52,948 nt of DNA from a virus, in the IMG/VR virus record IMGVR_UViG_3300030451_004849, positions 1-52,948 of that record; one strand, written 5' to 3'. Below, piece after piece: positions 43,740 through 51,387 of this stretch (the first letter of the stretch is position 1; the number at the start of each line of letters is the position of its first letter). Below the pieces are notes generated by a model. The model was not told the origin of the DNA. It saw only the letters and a program-made list of their open reading frames with translations, and searched no databases. The translations under genes and the position numbers were made by a program.

Positions 43740-44382
43740 AAACAAAGACCTTATCGACCAATCTAAATTGGACAAGATAACGGTTATAGGTGCTGGCGGA
43801 ATAGGTTCGGCATTACTTCAAAACGCTGCAATAATGGGATTTAAGGAAATAACAATTTGGGACCCTGACAGGTTAGAGGAACACAATCTATCCACAACCT
43901 CATGGCCAGAGTGTTACTTAAATTGCACTAAACTTCAAGCAGCAGAAGAAACATTACATCAGTTAAATAAAAGTTGTAATGTTAAAGCAAGACCTCATTT
44001 TTGGGAAAGTGGAATGCCATTGGAAAACAAAGTATTTCTAACACCAGACAATATGGAAGTTAGACTTGCAGTATATGAACAATGGAAAGAAAACCCAAAT
44101 AGAGAGTTCTTAATAGATATGAGGATGGGAGCATTGGGTTATGAAATAATAACTGTTACCCGTGAGTACGATTATTTCATGGACTCATATGTTCCTAGCT
44201 CAGAAATAGCTGACGATCCATGTACAGCTAAACATACAATCTTTTGTGGTTCATTAGCAGCATCATTTGGACTATCACAAGCATTTAATGTCTTGCAAAA
44301 TAGATTGTATTATGCGTACATTTGGGGGTCGTTAGGTCCTGTTAGTTTAAGACGAGAACACCTCGTTAAACCTCAACAGTAA
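43720..44382 (+). CDS. E1/ThiF-like adenylating enzyme
   Basis: 220 residues. VIGAGGIGS (22-30) is the nucleotide-binding loop, DPDRLEEHNLS (48-58) gives the Asp and Asn that follow, K71 the lysine, LIDMRMG with D133 the metal site. Cys residues at 65, 69, 168 and 176 are candidates for the thioester Cys. The Arg of the usual NLxRQ is Ser/Thr here (NLSTTS), which differs from ThiF/MoeB. Shorter than ThiF (~250) and lacking the CxxC zinc pairs. It would activate the 79-residue ubiquitin-like protein. Last gene of the cassette, followed by RNA element E. Confidence 0.82.
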   Translation: MADRYLRNKDLIDQSKLDKITVIGAGGIGSALLQNAAIMGFKEITIWDPDRLEEHNLSTTSWPECYLNCTKLQAAEETLHQLNKSCNVKARPHFWESGMPLENKVFLTPDNMEVRLAVYEQWKENPNREFLIDMRMGALGYEIITVTREYDYFMDSYVPSSEIADDPCTAKHTIFCGSLAASFGLSQAFNVLQNRLYYAYIWGSLGPVSLRREHLVKPQQ

Positions 44383-44383
44383 A

Positions 44384-44466
44384 TTAATATTTAGGCAATA
44401 GGGATAGGGGACTGTCCAGTGGATGGTGCATAGTCATAAAATCAAACCACACTATTGCCTAATTAA
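44384..44466 (+). promoter_or_regulatory. Intercistronic RNA element E
   Basis: Closing stem ttaat + taggcaatag (44384-88, 44392-401) with ctattgccta + attaa (44452-61, 44462-66): 15 pairs with a 3-base bulge on the left arm, the same layout as element A. It begins 2 bases after the E1 stop. The interior 50 bases include actg/cagt and gtgg/ccac. Confidence 0.8.
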
Positions 44467-44485
44467 CCCTAAAAAAAGGAGTAAC

Positions 44486-45349
44486 ATGTTACAAGTTAAC
44501 AAAGTAGAAACCAACTGGAAAGATGAATTACCTGGTGGAATTACTTGGTATTTCATTGGCCAACCAAAAAGTGGCAAAACTACACAAGCTTCTAAATGGA
44601 GTAAAGGTGGATCTGATTCGTGTCTAGTAATAGATACAGATTTAGGTGCAGACTTCGTTGACAAAGCAAATGTAGTGACCTGTTGTTCATTAAATCCTCC
44701 GATTAGAGTTAAAGAAAAAGACGGCGTAAAGGTTGTTAAAAATGGACAAGAAGTTGTAGAAGTAATACCTCCTGAAGAGAGAGGTTTTTATTATAGAGCT
44801 GGTTCAAATAGAGGCAAACCAATGGCCGCCTATTCTTTAGCAGAAATCATACAAGATTTAATGAAGAATTGGCATGATTATCCGTATGATACGGTAGTAA
44901 TCGACACCATAGACCAAGTTAATATCTGGATAGAAGACGTTGTTAAAAACGACTTAGGTATCGAGAATATGGGCGACGGTTCATGGGGTAGTGATTGGGC
45001 AGCTGCAAAGAAAAAGAATGCTGATATAGTTAAAAAGTTACAAGACTTTATGAAAAAAGTTGGTGGCAATTTAGTTATATGTAGTCATTCGAAATCTACT
45101 GCAGTAACTGATGATAAAGTTCAGTTAGCTCCTAATCTACCAAGTGGTTTAGGCAGAATATTATGTGCTAAAGCTGATGTTATAGGATATACAACTATTA
45201 ACAAAGACGATGGCTCATACTGCATAAGCTTCGAAGGTTACGACGAAAGAATGGTAGGCTCAAGGCTTAAACCATTAGCACAAAAGCTATTACCATTTGA
45301 CTATAACGAAATACTAAACGAAATCAATTCCTATAAGGAGGATAAATAA
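44486..45349 (+). CDS. Sak4-like RecA-fold ATPase (AAA_24)
   Basis: 287 residues from ATG 44486 (AAGGAG upstream; a longer frame from 44423 runs back into RNA element E). Walker A GQPKSGKT (25-32), Walker B TVVIDTIDQV, then LVICSHSKS (sensor-like) and VQLAPNLPSGLGR. The pattern matches phage Sak4/AAA_24 proteins, single-strand annealing recombinases that act with an SSB-like partner, here the next gene (4-base start overlap). Ends in a basic/acidic helix. Likely role: recombination-dependent replication and repair. Confidence 0.82.
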   Translation: MLQVNKVETNWKDELPGGITWYFIGQPKSGKTTQASKWSKGGSDSCLVIDTDLGADFVDKANVVTCCSLNPPIRVKEKDGVKVVKNGQEVVEVIPPEERGFYYRAGSNRGKPMAAYSLAEIIQDLMKNWHDYPYDTVVIDTIDQVNIWIEDVVKNDLGIENMGDGSWGSDWAAAKKKNADIVKKLQDFMKKVGGNLVICSHSKSTAVTDDKVQLAPNLPSGLGRILCAKADVIGYTTINKDDGSYCISFEGYDERMVGSRLKPLAQKLLPFDYNEILNEINSYKEDK

Positions 45350-45951
45350 TGGCAATAATGAGGTCAGAAGTAAAGTCAGGCGGCGGAGACTGGCTTGGTA
45401 TCAAGACAGGTTCTTTAACAAAAGTAACTGATGAATCGCACAAATATGATTGGGCGGACGTATATTTGTTAGTTGAGTTTATGGTTGAAGGATCTGAATA
45501 TCCGAGAGTTATGAAAGTTACAGGGTCATGGGAAAAGAATCCAGATGGAACTATCCAGGATTGTCCATTACTTAAAAGAGTAACTTTCTTATTTGATGCA
45601 TTAGGTGACATGGGTGGTGTAAACCAACATGGCGAATGGTGTGATTCAAATGAGCAAAAGATCGATGACATATGTGATTATCTGATGGCTAATTACAAAG
45701 ACAGCAGATGCACTATATATGTTTATAGAGAACTTGCTAAGAATGGAAATGCTTATACCAGAGTTCACAATAAAATTCTTAAGGCTGGAAACGGCAGTGA
45801 GAAAGAGCTTGAAAGCTATATCAATTTTATGAAAACTAAAGGTTACTTGAAAGAGGCACCTGCAGATCATCAAAATGGTACTGCTGCTACACAAACAAAT
45901 GTAGGTTCTCAAGCGATGAACACGGACGGTATAGACATTGCAAACCTATAA
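45349..45951 (+). CDS. SSB-like protein, partner of the Sak4-like ATPase
   Basis: 200 residues. Beta-rich N-terminal ~110 residues (VYLLVEFMVEGSEYPRVMKV) fit an OB-type fold; C-terminal part is helical then disordered (HQNGTAATQTNVGSQA), ending acidic DGIDIANL, like SSB tails that recruit other proteins. The place next to Sak4 is the usual place of phage SSB-like genes. Fold is inferred, since no typical SSB motif is certain. TGA/ATG-type coupling at the start. Confidence 0.6.
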   Translation: MAIMRSEVKSGGGDWLGIKTGSLTKVTDESHKYDWADVYLLVEFMVEGSEYPRVMKVTGSWEKNPDGTIQDCPLLKRVTFLFDALGDMGGVNQHGEWCDSNEQKIDDICDYLMANYKDSRCTIYVYRELAKNGNAYTRVHNKILKAGNGSEKELESYINFMKTKGYLKEAPADHQNGTAATQTNVGSQAMNTDGIDIANL

Positions 45952-47722
45952 TTATATAGAGATTGCAAAAGAGACCCCTCGGAAACGGGGGGTTCTCATT
46001 CCTAAAGATGAGCTCAAAGGACACTTCAGCAATAATACTGCTTTGTATCGTTCTATGTATCTTTATAGCTTTGACGCCGTTGATTTCGCAGATTCTAATA
46101 ATAATAGCTTACGTAATTATTATGGTGTGCGAGATATTGACAACATTCTTATAGATATAGACAAAGAACAGAATACCGATGAATATACTTTAAGAAAATG
46201 TCAAGGAATATTATATGCATTAACAGAAGAACTCGATTTACAAACAAGTAATTTTAGAGTTTATTTCTCTGGTAGCGGTTATCATATAATCATACCAAAT
46301 ACTGTATTTAATTTTCCAGCTAGCGATTCATTACCTTTTCATGTAAAAGAAACAATGACAAAGTTATTACCCGATATAGACCCTATGGTTTATATAAGGA
46401 CTGGACTGTATAGAGTAGCCCATACAATAAATCCAAAGACGAATTTATATAAAATTCCTCTAACATATAACGAGGCTATGACTCTATCAACAGAAGAGAT
46501 ACATAAACTAGCAAAAACACCACGGTTCGAGTTTCCATATGAAGTATTAATTGGGGACGGAGAACTTGAGGAACATATTATTACAAAGGTTGAAATGACA
46601 AGACCTATGGGGAAAGTAATGGAACCAAAAAAAGTCGCTACATGTGTACAAACAATGTATAATGTAGGACCACAAGAAGGGTCACGACACAAAACCTTAT
46701 TAAGAATAGTTTCTCACTTTAGGAGACATGGACTTCCATCAACTGCAGCGAAAGCAGCACTAAAAGAATGGAACAATGGAAGTCTTAACGAACTAGAAGT
46801 CGCAGATCAGGTCGAATATGCTTATAATAAAGGGTATAAGTTTGGATGCAATGATGAGCTAATGAGCGCAAATTGTAGTCCTAAATGTATTTATTATAAA
46901 AGAAAAGACTATCTAGTAGATGTTATGGGACCTAAAGAAATGCAAGACGACTTAGCTGCAAGATTAACCACGGATTTTACTGGTAGATCTTATAATCTAG
47001 GTGCTTCATTAGGAGTAGACAGAGATTGTCAATTTTATCCTGGCGATTTAGTGACTATATTTGGACCAACTGGTAGTAGTAAAACTACACTTGCTCATAA
47101 TATAGCATTAGGTTACGATTTTGCCAATGATGCGATAAATCCACAATTTCAAATCCCAACATTATATCTATCTTTAGAGCTAGCTGCATGGTATATGCAT
47201 AGAAGAAGTTTACAAATAGTAAGCGGACTAGATAAAGATAGAGTGACTAACGATTATGCTAATATATATAATCAAAATTCAGATAAACTTGCACATATTA
47301 ACGTACAAACTGTTTCACCTACACTGGAACAAATACAGGCAAAAATAACTGAATTACAGCCATCTATGGTTATTGTAGATTATATCGACTTAGTTACTAC
47401 GCCTCCACATATAAGAGGAGAGTATGAACAAGTTAAATATATATCACACGGGCTATCAAATATGGCTGTAAATAATGATATTATAATAGTACAAGTTAGT
47501 CAAGTTAGTAGGGATTATAGTAGGAATGAAGTATTAGACCTATATGCAGGTAAGGGTAGTGGTGCAATAGAAAATGCATCAAGAAAGGTTATCGGTCTTA
47601 ACGGACAAGCCAATTCTGGCTTAAAAGATGTTAAGTTATTTAAAAATACTGATGGAGAACTATTTGAAACACAACTTGAATGGAGTCCATCATTTAGACT
47701 ACGGAGGACAAATGGCTACTAA
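45938..47722 (+). CDS. AEP primase / DnaB-type helicase fusion
   Basis: 594 residues, TTG start at 45938 (the next in-frame Met is residue 40, inside the primase region). N-terminal AEP-type primase: ILIDIDKE with D73 and D75, FSGSGYHIIIP (S113, H116) and YRVAHTINPKT. Middle: CNDELMSANCSPKC, a possible Cys metal site. C-terminal RecA-fold helicase: Walker A GPTGSSKT (376-383), LSLELAAWYMHRR, Walker B MVIVDYIDLV, VQVSQVSRD (motif like DnaB H3/H4). It primes and unwinds at the fork. An AEP primase joined to DnaB helicase instead of the TOPRIM type of T7 gp4 is notable. Overlaps neighbours at both ends. Confidence 0.88.
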   Translation: MQTYNYIEIAKETPRKRGVLIPKDELKGHFSNNTALYRSMYLYSFDAVDFADSNNNSLRNYYGVRDIDNILIDIDKEQNTDEYTLRKCQGILYALTEELDLQTSNFRVYFSGSGYHIIIPNTVFNFPASDSLPFHVKETMTKLLPDIDPMVYIRTGLYRVAHTINPKTNLYKIPLTYNEAMTLSTEEIHKLAKTPRFEFPYEVLIGDGELEEHIITKVEMTRPMGKVMEPKKVATCVQTMYNVGPQEGSRHKTLLRIVSHFRRHGLPSTAAKAALKEWNNGSLNELEVADQVEYAYNKGYKFGCNDELMSANCSPKCIYYKRKDYLVDVMGPKEMQDDLAARLTTDFTGRSYNLGASLGVDRDCQFYPGDLVTIFGPTGSSKTTLAHNIALGYDFANDAINPQFQIPTLYLSLELAAWYMHRRSLQIVSGLDKDRVTNDYANIYNQNSDKLAHINVQTVSPTLEQIQAKITELQPSMVIVDYIDLVTTPPHIRGEYEQVKYISHGLSNMAVNNDIIIVQVSQVSRDYSRNEVLDLYAGKGSGAIENASRKVIGLNGQANSGLKDVKLFKNTDGELFETQLEWSPSFRLRRTNGY

Positions 47723-48278
47723 CAAGCTAACAACTCGTGATTTAATAGGTAACCTCATAGAACTAACTAATGATAGAGAGTTCCTAGAAATGACTCAGGG
47801 TGATGATCCTGGGTTTGCAGATGAGGTTGCACCTATTGATGCAGCGATAATTAAAGTAAAAAAAGAGATAGCACAGAAGACATCTGGAATAGATTATATG
47901 ATAGTTGAAATGAATAGGAAAAAAGACATACTACAAGCAGAAATAACATCATATATGGACGAAGTAAAACGATTAAGAAATAGACAAAAAGCTATAGCGA
48001 AAGTAGAAGACTACTTCAATAAGGATCTGCTGCCTATGATAATAGAAACAGCAGGTAATGATGGAGTATTTGAAACAGATAGTACTCGCTATAAAATGTA
48101 CACAACATGGGGACCTGTTCAAATTACCGATGAAGACGCTATTAGTGACAATTTTAAGCGTTATAAGGTCGAAATCGATAAGAAAGGTGCCCGTAAATCA
48201 ATTATTGAAGCTGCAGAACAAGGTATGGGTATTGCTGGCTTTAAAATTGAAAAAGTTAAACGTGTAAGGAGGTCATAA
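47712..48278 (+). CDS. Siphovirus Gp157-like protein
   Basis: 188 residues from ATG 47712 with CGGAGG upstream (a start at 47628 lies inside the helicase gene). Coiled-coil core (KTSGIDYMIVEMNRKKDIL, VKRLRNRQKAIAKVEDYF) then GDDGVF-type loop and VEIDKKGARKSIIEAAEQG, GIAGFKIEKVKRVR. This is the family pattern of phage Gp157 proteins, often found beside recombinase/SSB genes and of unknown exact role. C-terminus is basic. Partner of the Sak4/SSB module by context. Confidence 0.78.
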   Translation: MATNKLTTRDLIGNLIELTNDREFLEMTQGDDPGFADEVAPIDAAIIKVKKEIAQKTSGIDYMIVEMNRKKDILQAEITSYMDEVKRLRNRQKAIAKVEDYFNKDLLPMIIETAGNDGVFETDSTRYKMYTTWGPVQITDEDAISDNFKRYKVEIDKKGARKSIIEAAEQGMGIAGFKIEKVKRVRRS

Positions 48279-48442
48279 TGGGTAAATTAATTAATATCCG
48301 TTTTAATGAAGGTGGTTTTATGCTTACCTTATTCTCTTTAATAGGGTTTGGCATTACTTTAGAGACAGACAAAGAAAAATCTATAACATTTACTTTTAAG
48401 TTATGGAAACTACATGTCTTTAATAGTATTGCCATCATGTAA
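48278..48442 (+). CDS. Small early protein, unknown
   Basis: 54 residues; ATG shares a base with the previous TAA and AAGGAGG lies inside the preceding gene. Partly hydrophobic (GGFMLTLFSLIGFGITLE), then Lys/Phe-rich. Stop at 48442. Confidence 0.55.
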   Translation: MGKLINIRFNEGGFMLTLFSLIGFGITLETDKEKSITFTFKLWKLHVFNSIAIM

Positions 48443-48452
48443 AGGAGATTAA

Positions 48453-48932
48453 ATGGCCTACAAACCTACAATGAAAAGAAGAGGTCGTGTAGCTGTTTGG
48501 GAAGAAAAGTTCGATAAAGTGCTCAAGAAACATCATGGGCACTTTTCGAAAAAAGTCTTTCATAGACTAATGAAAAAATCAGCAACATTAAAATCTTCTT
48601 TAAAGAAAAGGAGTAAAGAGTATGAAGTCATATTTGAAATCACTTTGGATCAAATTAGAGGATTATTTCTTAGGTATTATGGACGTACGTGTCGTTACTG
48701 CAGTGATGTATTGTTGGTATCTAATATTGTATGTGACCATAAGTATCCTCTTTCTTTGGGCGGTGACTCAACTCCTAATAATCTCACAATAATATGCAAA
48801 AGATGTAATACTAGAAAAGGTCACTTAACTGATAAAGAATACATGTCTTTATTAAGATTCTTAGGCAAGAAGAGTGATAATATGAAAAATTACGTCTTAC
48901 GCAAACTAGCAAAAGGAGATATGTTCGAATGA
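48453..48932 (+). CDS. HNH endonuclease
   Basis: 159 residues. A basic helical N-terminal ~70 is followed by the HNH core: C80-x2-C83, DH (95-96), SLGGDSTPNN with N110, and C115-x2-C118-N119, so the zinc knuckles and the H-N-N triad are all present. It cuts DNA with a single metal. It may be a homing endonuclease, a nicking enzyme for replication or a host DNA-degrading enzyme; no intron is visible nearby. ATG overlaps the next gene by 4 bases. Confidence 0.88.
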   Translation: MAYKPTMKRRGRVAVWEEKFDKVLKKHHGHFSKKVFHRLMKKSATLKSSLKKRSKEYEVIFEITLDQIRGLFLRYYGRTCRYCSDVLLVSNIVCDHKYPLSLGGDSTPNNLTIICKRCNTRKGHLTDKEYMSLLRFLGKKSDNMKNYVLRKLAKGDMFE

Positions 48933-49282
48933 GAGTGAATATGGTAAACGTGGTAAAGGGGTTTTTAACTGCTAAACCTGAATTAAGAGATAGTGATGTA
49001 GATTTAATTTGGGCTATATGGGCATGGCAACTAAGTCAAGCTAAACCAGCAATAAAAATCGAAAAACTGTCTGCTAGAGACTTAATGAAACACTGGAAGA
49101 ATAAAGACGTATCCTCTCCTTTTAACATAAGCCGTTCAAGACGAAAGTGTCAAGAACATTATATTGAAACAAGAGGAGAAAAGCATGTCAAAAAGCAAGA
49201 GCACCAGAGAGTCATTAAGGAAGATGTCAAAAGAGCAACTAATCAGGCAAATAGATTTCTATCAAAAGGATCTACAAGTTAA
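48929..49282 (+). CDS. Replication-region protein, unknown
   Basis: 117 residues; ATG 48929, AGGAG upstream. N-terminal part is helical (RDSDVDLIWAIWAWQLSQ), then FNISRSRRKCQEHYIETRGEK, basic and possibly DNA-binding, ending in charged helices. Patterns like FxISRxRRxCQxxxP occur in phage replication-region proteins of unknown role. Overlaps the next gene by 98 bases. Confidence 0.6.
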   Translation: MRVNMVNVVKGFLTAKPELRDSDVDLIWAIWAWQLSQAKPAIKIEKLSARDLMKHWKNKDVSSPFNISRSRRKCQEHYIETRGEKHVKKQEHQRVIKEDVKRATNQANRFLSKGSTS

Positions 49283-49400
49283 AGATGGTAATGCTTTGAG
49301 ATATTACCAGGCATATAATCTCTTAATGGAGTATTGGGATAATATACCTGATGAGGACAAAAAGAAGGTCTCAGACAAATTACATCAAATGGGACTTTAG
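49185..49400 (+). CDS. Small charged protein, unknown
   Basis: 71 residues from ATG 49185 with GAGGAG upstream; an earlier ATG at 49164 is less well placed. Lys/Glu/Gln-rich helix (LRKMSKEQLIRQIDFYQKDL), then a short aromatic helix. The stop lies directly before RNA element F. Confidence 0.6.
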   Translation: MSKSKSTRESLRKMSKEQLIRQIDFYQKDLQVKDGNALRYYQAYNLLMEYWDNIPDEDKKKVSDKLHQMGL

Positions 49401-49500
49401 TAAAATTAAAGGGCGGAGTACAAAGGTAATAGAATAACTAAGGTTAGGATATTGAAGCTTTCTCGTCGGAAAAGAAGTGATATTCTGCCCTTTAAATTTA
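49401..49500 (+). promoter_or_regulatory. Intercistronic RNA element F (20-bp closing stem)
   Basis: 49401-20 pairs with 49481-500: taaa.ttaaagggc plus ggagta against tattct plus gccctttaa.ttta, 20 positions with one mismatch and two G-U pairs. It starts at the base after the upstream stop codon and ends at the base before AGGAGG of the next gene. Interior ~60 bases with tttc/gaaa. Confidence 0.8.
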
Positions 49501-49512
49501 AGGAGGTAACTA

Positions 49513-49611
49513 ATGAGTTACAAAATGACGCAGTGCACAGCATGCGGGAGCTACATTTCAGCTATGGCTTGCAATTTTGGATGTCCACATTGTGGATATA
49601 CAGACGGCTGA
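49513..49611 (+). CDS. Tiny zinc-ribbon protein
   Basis: 32 residues; AGGAGG 6 bases upstream. CTAC (C8, C11) and CPHC (C24, C27) form two knuckles around a short loop, a rubredoxin-like zinc ribbon. It may be an adapter or nucleic-acid binding peptide. Directly follows RNA element F. Confidence 0.6.
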   Translation: MSYKMTQCTACGSYISAMACNFGCPHCGYTDG

Positions 49612-49654
49612 GATGCAACAATTCCTCCAGTGGAGGAGATTAAAGGAGTCGGCA

Positions 49655-49828
49655 ATGGCAATGACAAGGAAAGATTACGAAACGATTGCAGCTGTATTAA
49701 AGAGCTTCAATCATCTTCACAAGAAGATAGTAAAAAGTGTAACAGATGCTCTAGTAGAGCAACTAGAAAAAGAGAATCCAGCATTCGACAGGAAGAGGTT
49801 TCTTGAAGCGTGTGGATTCATAAAATAA
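49655..49828 (+). CDS. Small conserved-type protein (RKDYETIA...RFLEACG)
   Basis: 57 residues from ATG 49655 with GGAGT upstream. TRKDYETIAAVLKSF and FDRKRFLEACGFIK recur in small phage proteins and in some bacteria. Function unknown. Helical throughout. Confidence 0.65.
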   Translation: MAMTRKDYETIAAVLKSFNHLHKKIVKSVTDALVEQLEKENPAFDRKRFLEACGFIK

Positions 49829-49840
49829 GGAGGGCATAAA

Positions 49841-50083
49841 ATGCCATATACTAAGTTAGGTAACGTAACAATGTACGTTAATAAAGACGCAACAGAAGAG
49901 AATAGACAACCACATTTCAAAGGTAATATTGAAATAACAAAGACTATTCCAGCTGGTGCAAAAATAGGCGTAGCGGGCTGGTTAAACGAGAAAGGATCTG
50001 ATAAAAGTCTTTTCTTTAGTGTGTCTGCTCATGATGATGAACTAAAAAATGATAAGGAGGAAGACCTGTTCCCACCACAGTAG
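49841..50083 (+). CDS. Small beta-rich protein, unknown
   Basis: 80 residues; AAGGAGGG upstream. GNVTMYVNKDATEENRQPHF, then a strand-rich part (KIGVAGWLNEKG, SLFFSVSAHDDE) and an acidic/Pro tail. The compact beta pattern could be an OB-like binder, but nothing decides. Confidence 0.55.
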   Translation: MPYTKLGNVTMYVNKDATEENRQPHFKGNIEITKTIPAGAKIGVAGWLNEKGSDKSLFFSVSAHDDELKNDKEEDLFPPQ

Positions 50084-50085
50084 TT

Positions 50086-50184
50086 ATGGATTGGGATGAA
50101 ATAAAAGAGGTCTTTCGCCTTAGAGACGAAGGTATTGCTGACCCTGCGAAAGCAATACAGATAGTTCTAAATCAAAGGGGGTAG
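50086..50184 (+). CDS. Tiny protein, weak support
   Basis: 32 residues (MDWDEIKEVFRLRDEGIADP then AKAIQIVLNQRG), ATG 50086, TAG 50184. The nearest GGAGG is 30 bases upstream, inside the previous gene. It fills the gap to the next gene exactly. Confidence 0.4.
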   Translation: MDWDEIKEVFRLRDEGIADPAKAIQIVLNQRG

Positions 50185-50186
50185 AT

Positions 50187-50411
50187 ATGAGTAAAGTTAC
50201 GTTGGTAAACCTAAGTGGAGCAGGAATGGACAATAGGCGTCCAGACCAAGATAAAACCAAAATCAGAAGCACCAATGTATTACCAGAATACCAGGGATTA
50301 GATGTGATTACTAGAGCAAAAAAAGCAGCTAATGCCGTATCTGATAATGGTCGATGTTGGTGGATTTATGATTATGTTTACAGAGAGTTAACATGGAGGG
50401 ATAAAAGATGA
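50187..50411 (+). CDS. Small early protein, unknown
   Basis: 74 residues; AAAGGGGG upstream. Contains GAGMDNRRPDQDKTK and VSDNGRCWWIYDYVYRELTW. Ends in overlap with the next ATG (ATGA). No known family. Confidence 0.6.
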   Translation: MSKVTLVNLSGAGMDNRRPDQDKTKIRSTNVLPEYQGLDVITRAKKAANAVSDNGRCWWIYDYVYRELTWRDKR

Positions 50412-50827
50412 AACTTTCTCAACATAATGAACTTATGGACAAGATCTGGAGTGAAATCATTTCAACTAGAAATGAAGGACAAAAAGAGTATGCCCAAGAC
50501 AAAGATAATGTCTTTGCTAATTTTGAAAGAATTAGTGAACAATTAAAAATTGACAGACAGCATGTTTTGTGGGTATATTTAGCTAAACACATTGATGGAA
50601 TAGCATCCTTCATTAATGGTCATCATTCTCAAAGAGAAGATGTAAGAGGTAGAATAACTGACGTTATTGTATATTTATGTCTTTTGTGGGGAATGATAGA
50701 TGAAGACGAGTTCGGAATTGAAAAAGGTATTGACTTAGAAGTTAGTGCTGAGCATCAAATTGCTAAAAAATTCAAAGGCGAATGGAAACCAGAACCTAAA
50801 CGAAAGTTCGAGGAGAATGATGAGTAA
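50408..50827 (+). CDS. MazG/Nmad1-like helical protein
   Basis: 139 residues. GQKEYAQDKDNVFANF, then VLWVYLAKHIDGIASFINGH and RGRITDVIVYLCLLWGMID look like the DUF1599/nucleotide modification-associated domain 1 pattern (KEY...DN...R...DxxxY.LL), a MazG-like all-alpha fold. The family acts on or near nucleotides. Assignment is by pattern, so moderately sure. No base-modification enzyme is seen in this genome. Confidence 0.55.
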   Translation: MKLSQHNELMDKIWSEIISTRNEGQKEYAQDKDNVFANFERISEQLKIDRQHVLWVYLAKHIDGIASFINGHHSQREDVRGRITDVIVYLCLLWGMIDEDEFGIEKGIDLEVSAEHQIAKKFKGEWKPEPKRKFEENDE

Positions 50828-51110
50828 AACACCTACAGAAGAAGCTACTAACTATATCGAAGATAGAGTTAAAGGCTTTCAAGACGTAAGCGAAATTGCT
50901 TGGAGATTTCTTATAGGTAATCGTATATTAGAGAAGTGTCAGGATATGAATATTGACATTTCCAAAGGAACAGACATGAAAGATGTAGTCATCAATCAAG
51001 ATGAAGTACATATGAAGTTCGGTTCAGTTATGGTTATTATTAAGAATGCTCAGGCAACCAAGCCTAATAGTGGGGGTAATAGCCCTGAAAGTCAGCTGAA
51101 CTCAGAATAA
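50820..51110 (+). CDS. Last early gene, unknown
   Basis: 96 residues from ATG 50820, overlapping the previous gene. TEEATNYIEDRVKGFQDVSE, then VINQDEVHMKFGSVMVIIKN, and a polar tail GGNSPESQLNSE. A frame from 50745 would run within the previous gene. Followed by the convergent terminator. Confidence 0.6.
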   Translation: MSKTPTEEATNYIEDRVKGFQDVSEIAWRFLIGNRILEKCQDMNIDISKGTDMKDVVINQDEVHMKFGSVMVIIKNAQATKPNSGGNSPESQLNSE

Positions 51111-51125
51111 GTAGAGACCTGAGCT

Positions 51126-51175
51126 ATTAGTATGTATATAAAGGGGGGATTTAGTTATCTCCCCTATATACTAAT
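51126..51175. terminator. Bidirectional terminator between converging operons
   Basis: attagtat.tatat...gggg.gat pairs with atc.cccc.tatatactaat (51126-51150/51157-51175), followed by AT-rich DNA on both sides (aataataaaaatta to the right). It ends both the early plus-strand and the late minus-strand operons. Confidence 0.8.
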
Positions 51176-51183
51176 AATAAAAA

Positions 51184-51387
51184 TTAAATGTCGTCTGACT
51201 TAGACTGACGCTGTAATTCTTGTAAAGGCTTAATAAGTTCTTTTTCGATAATTTCATACTTATCATACAACTCTTGGATTGCTTTTTCAATTGCTTCAAT
51301 TCTTGATTCCTCCATTATCGGTGGGTGAGCCATCAATTCTAATGCTTTTAATCTAGCTCTAAACCCTGGTTTTTTCATATTACTCAT
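51184..51387 (-). CDS. Small coiled-coil protein at the end of the late operon
   Basis: 67 residues from ATG 51387 with AGGAG 6 bases upstream (a start 6 bases earlier lacks spacing). MSNMKKPGFRARLKALELMA, then IEAIEKAIQELYDKYEIIEK, a heptad-rich helix. The start overlaps the stop of the preceding gene. Confidence 0.6.
   Translation of the reverse strand: MSNMKKPGFRARLKALELMAHPPIMEESRIEAIEKAIQELYDKYEIIEKELIKPLQELQRQSKSDDI

Noticed and set aside
44423-44485. Earlier start (44423) for the Sak4-like gene
   Set aside because: It lies in RNA element E, and the AAGGAG-led ATG at 44486 fits the family start.
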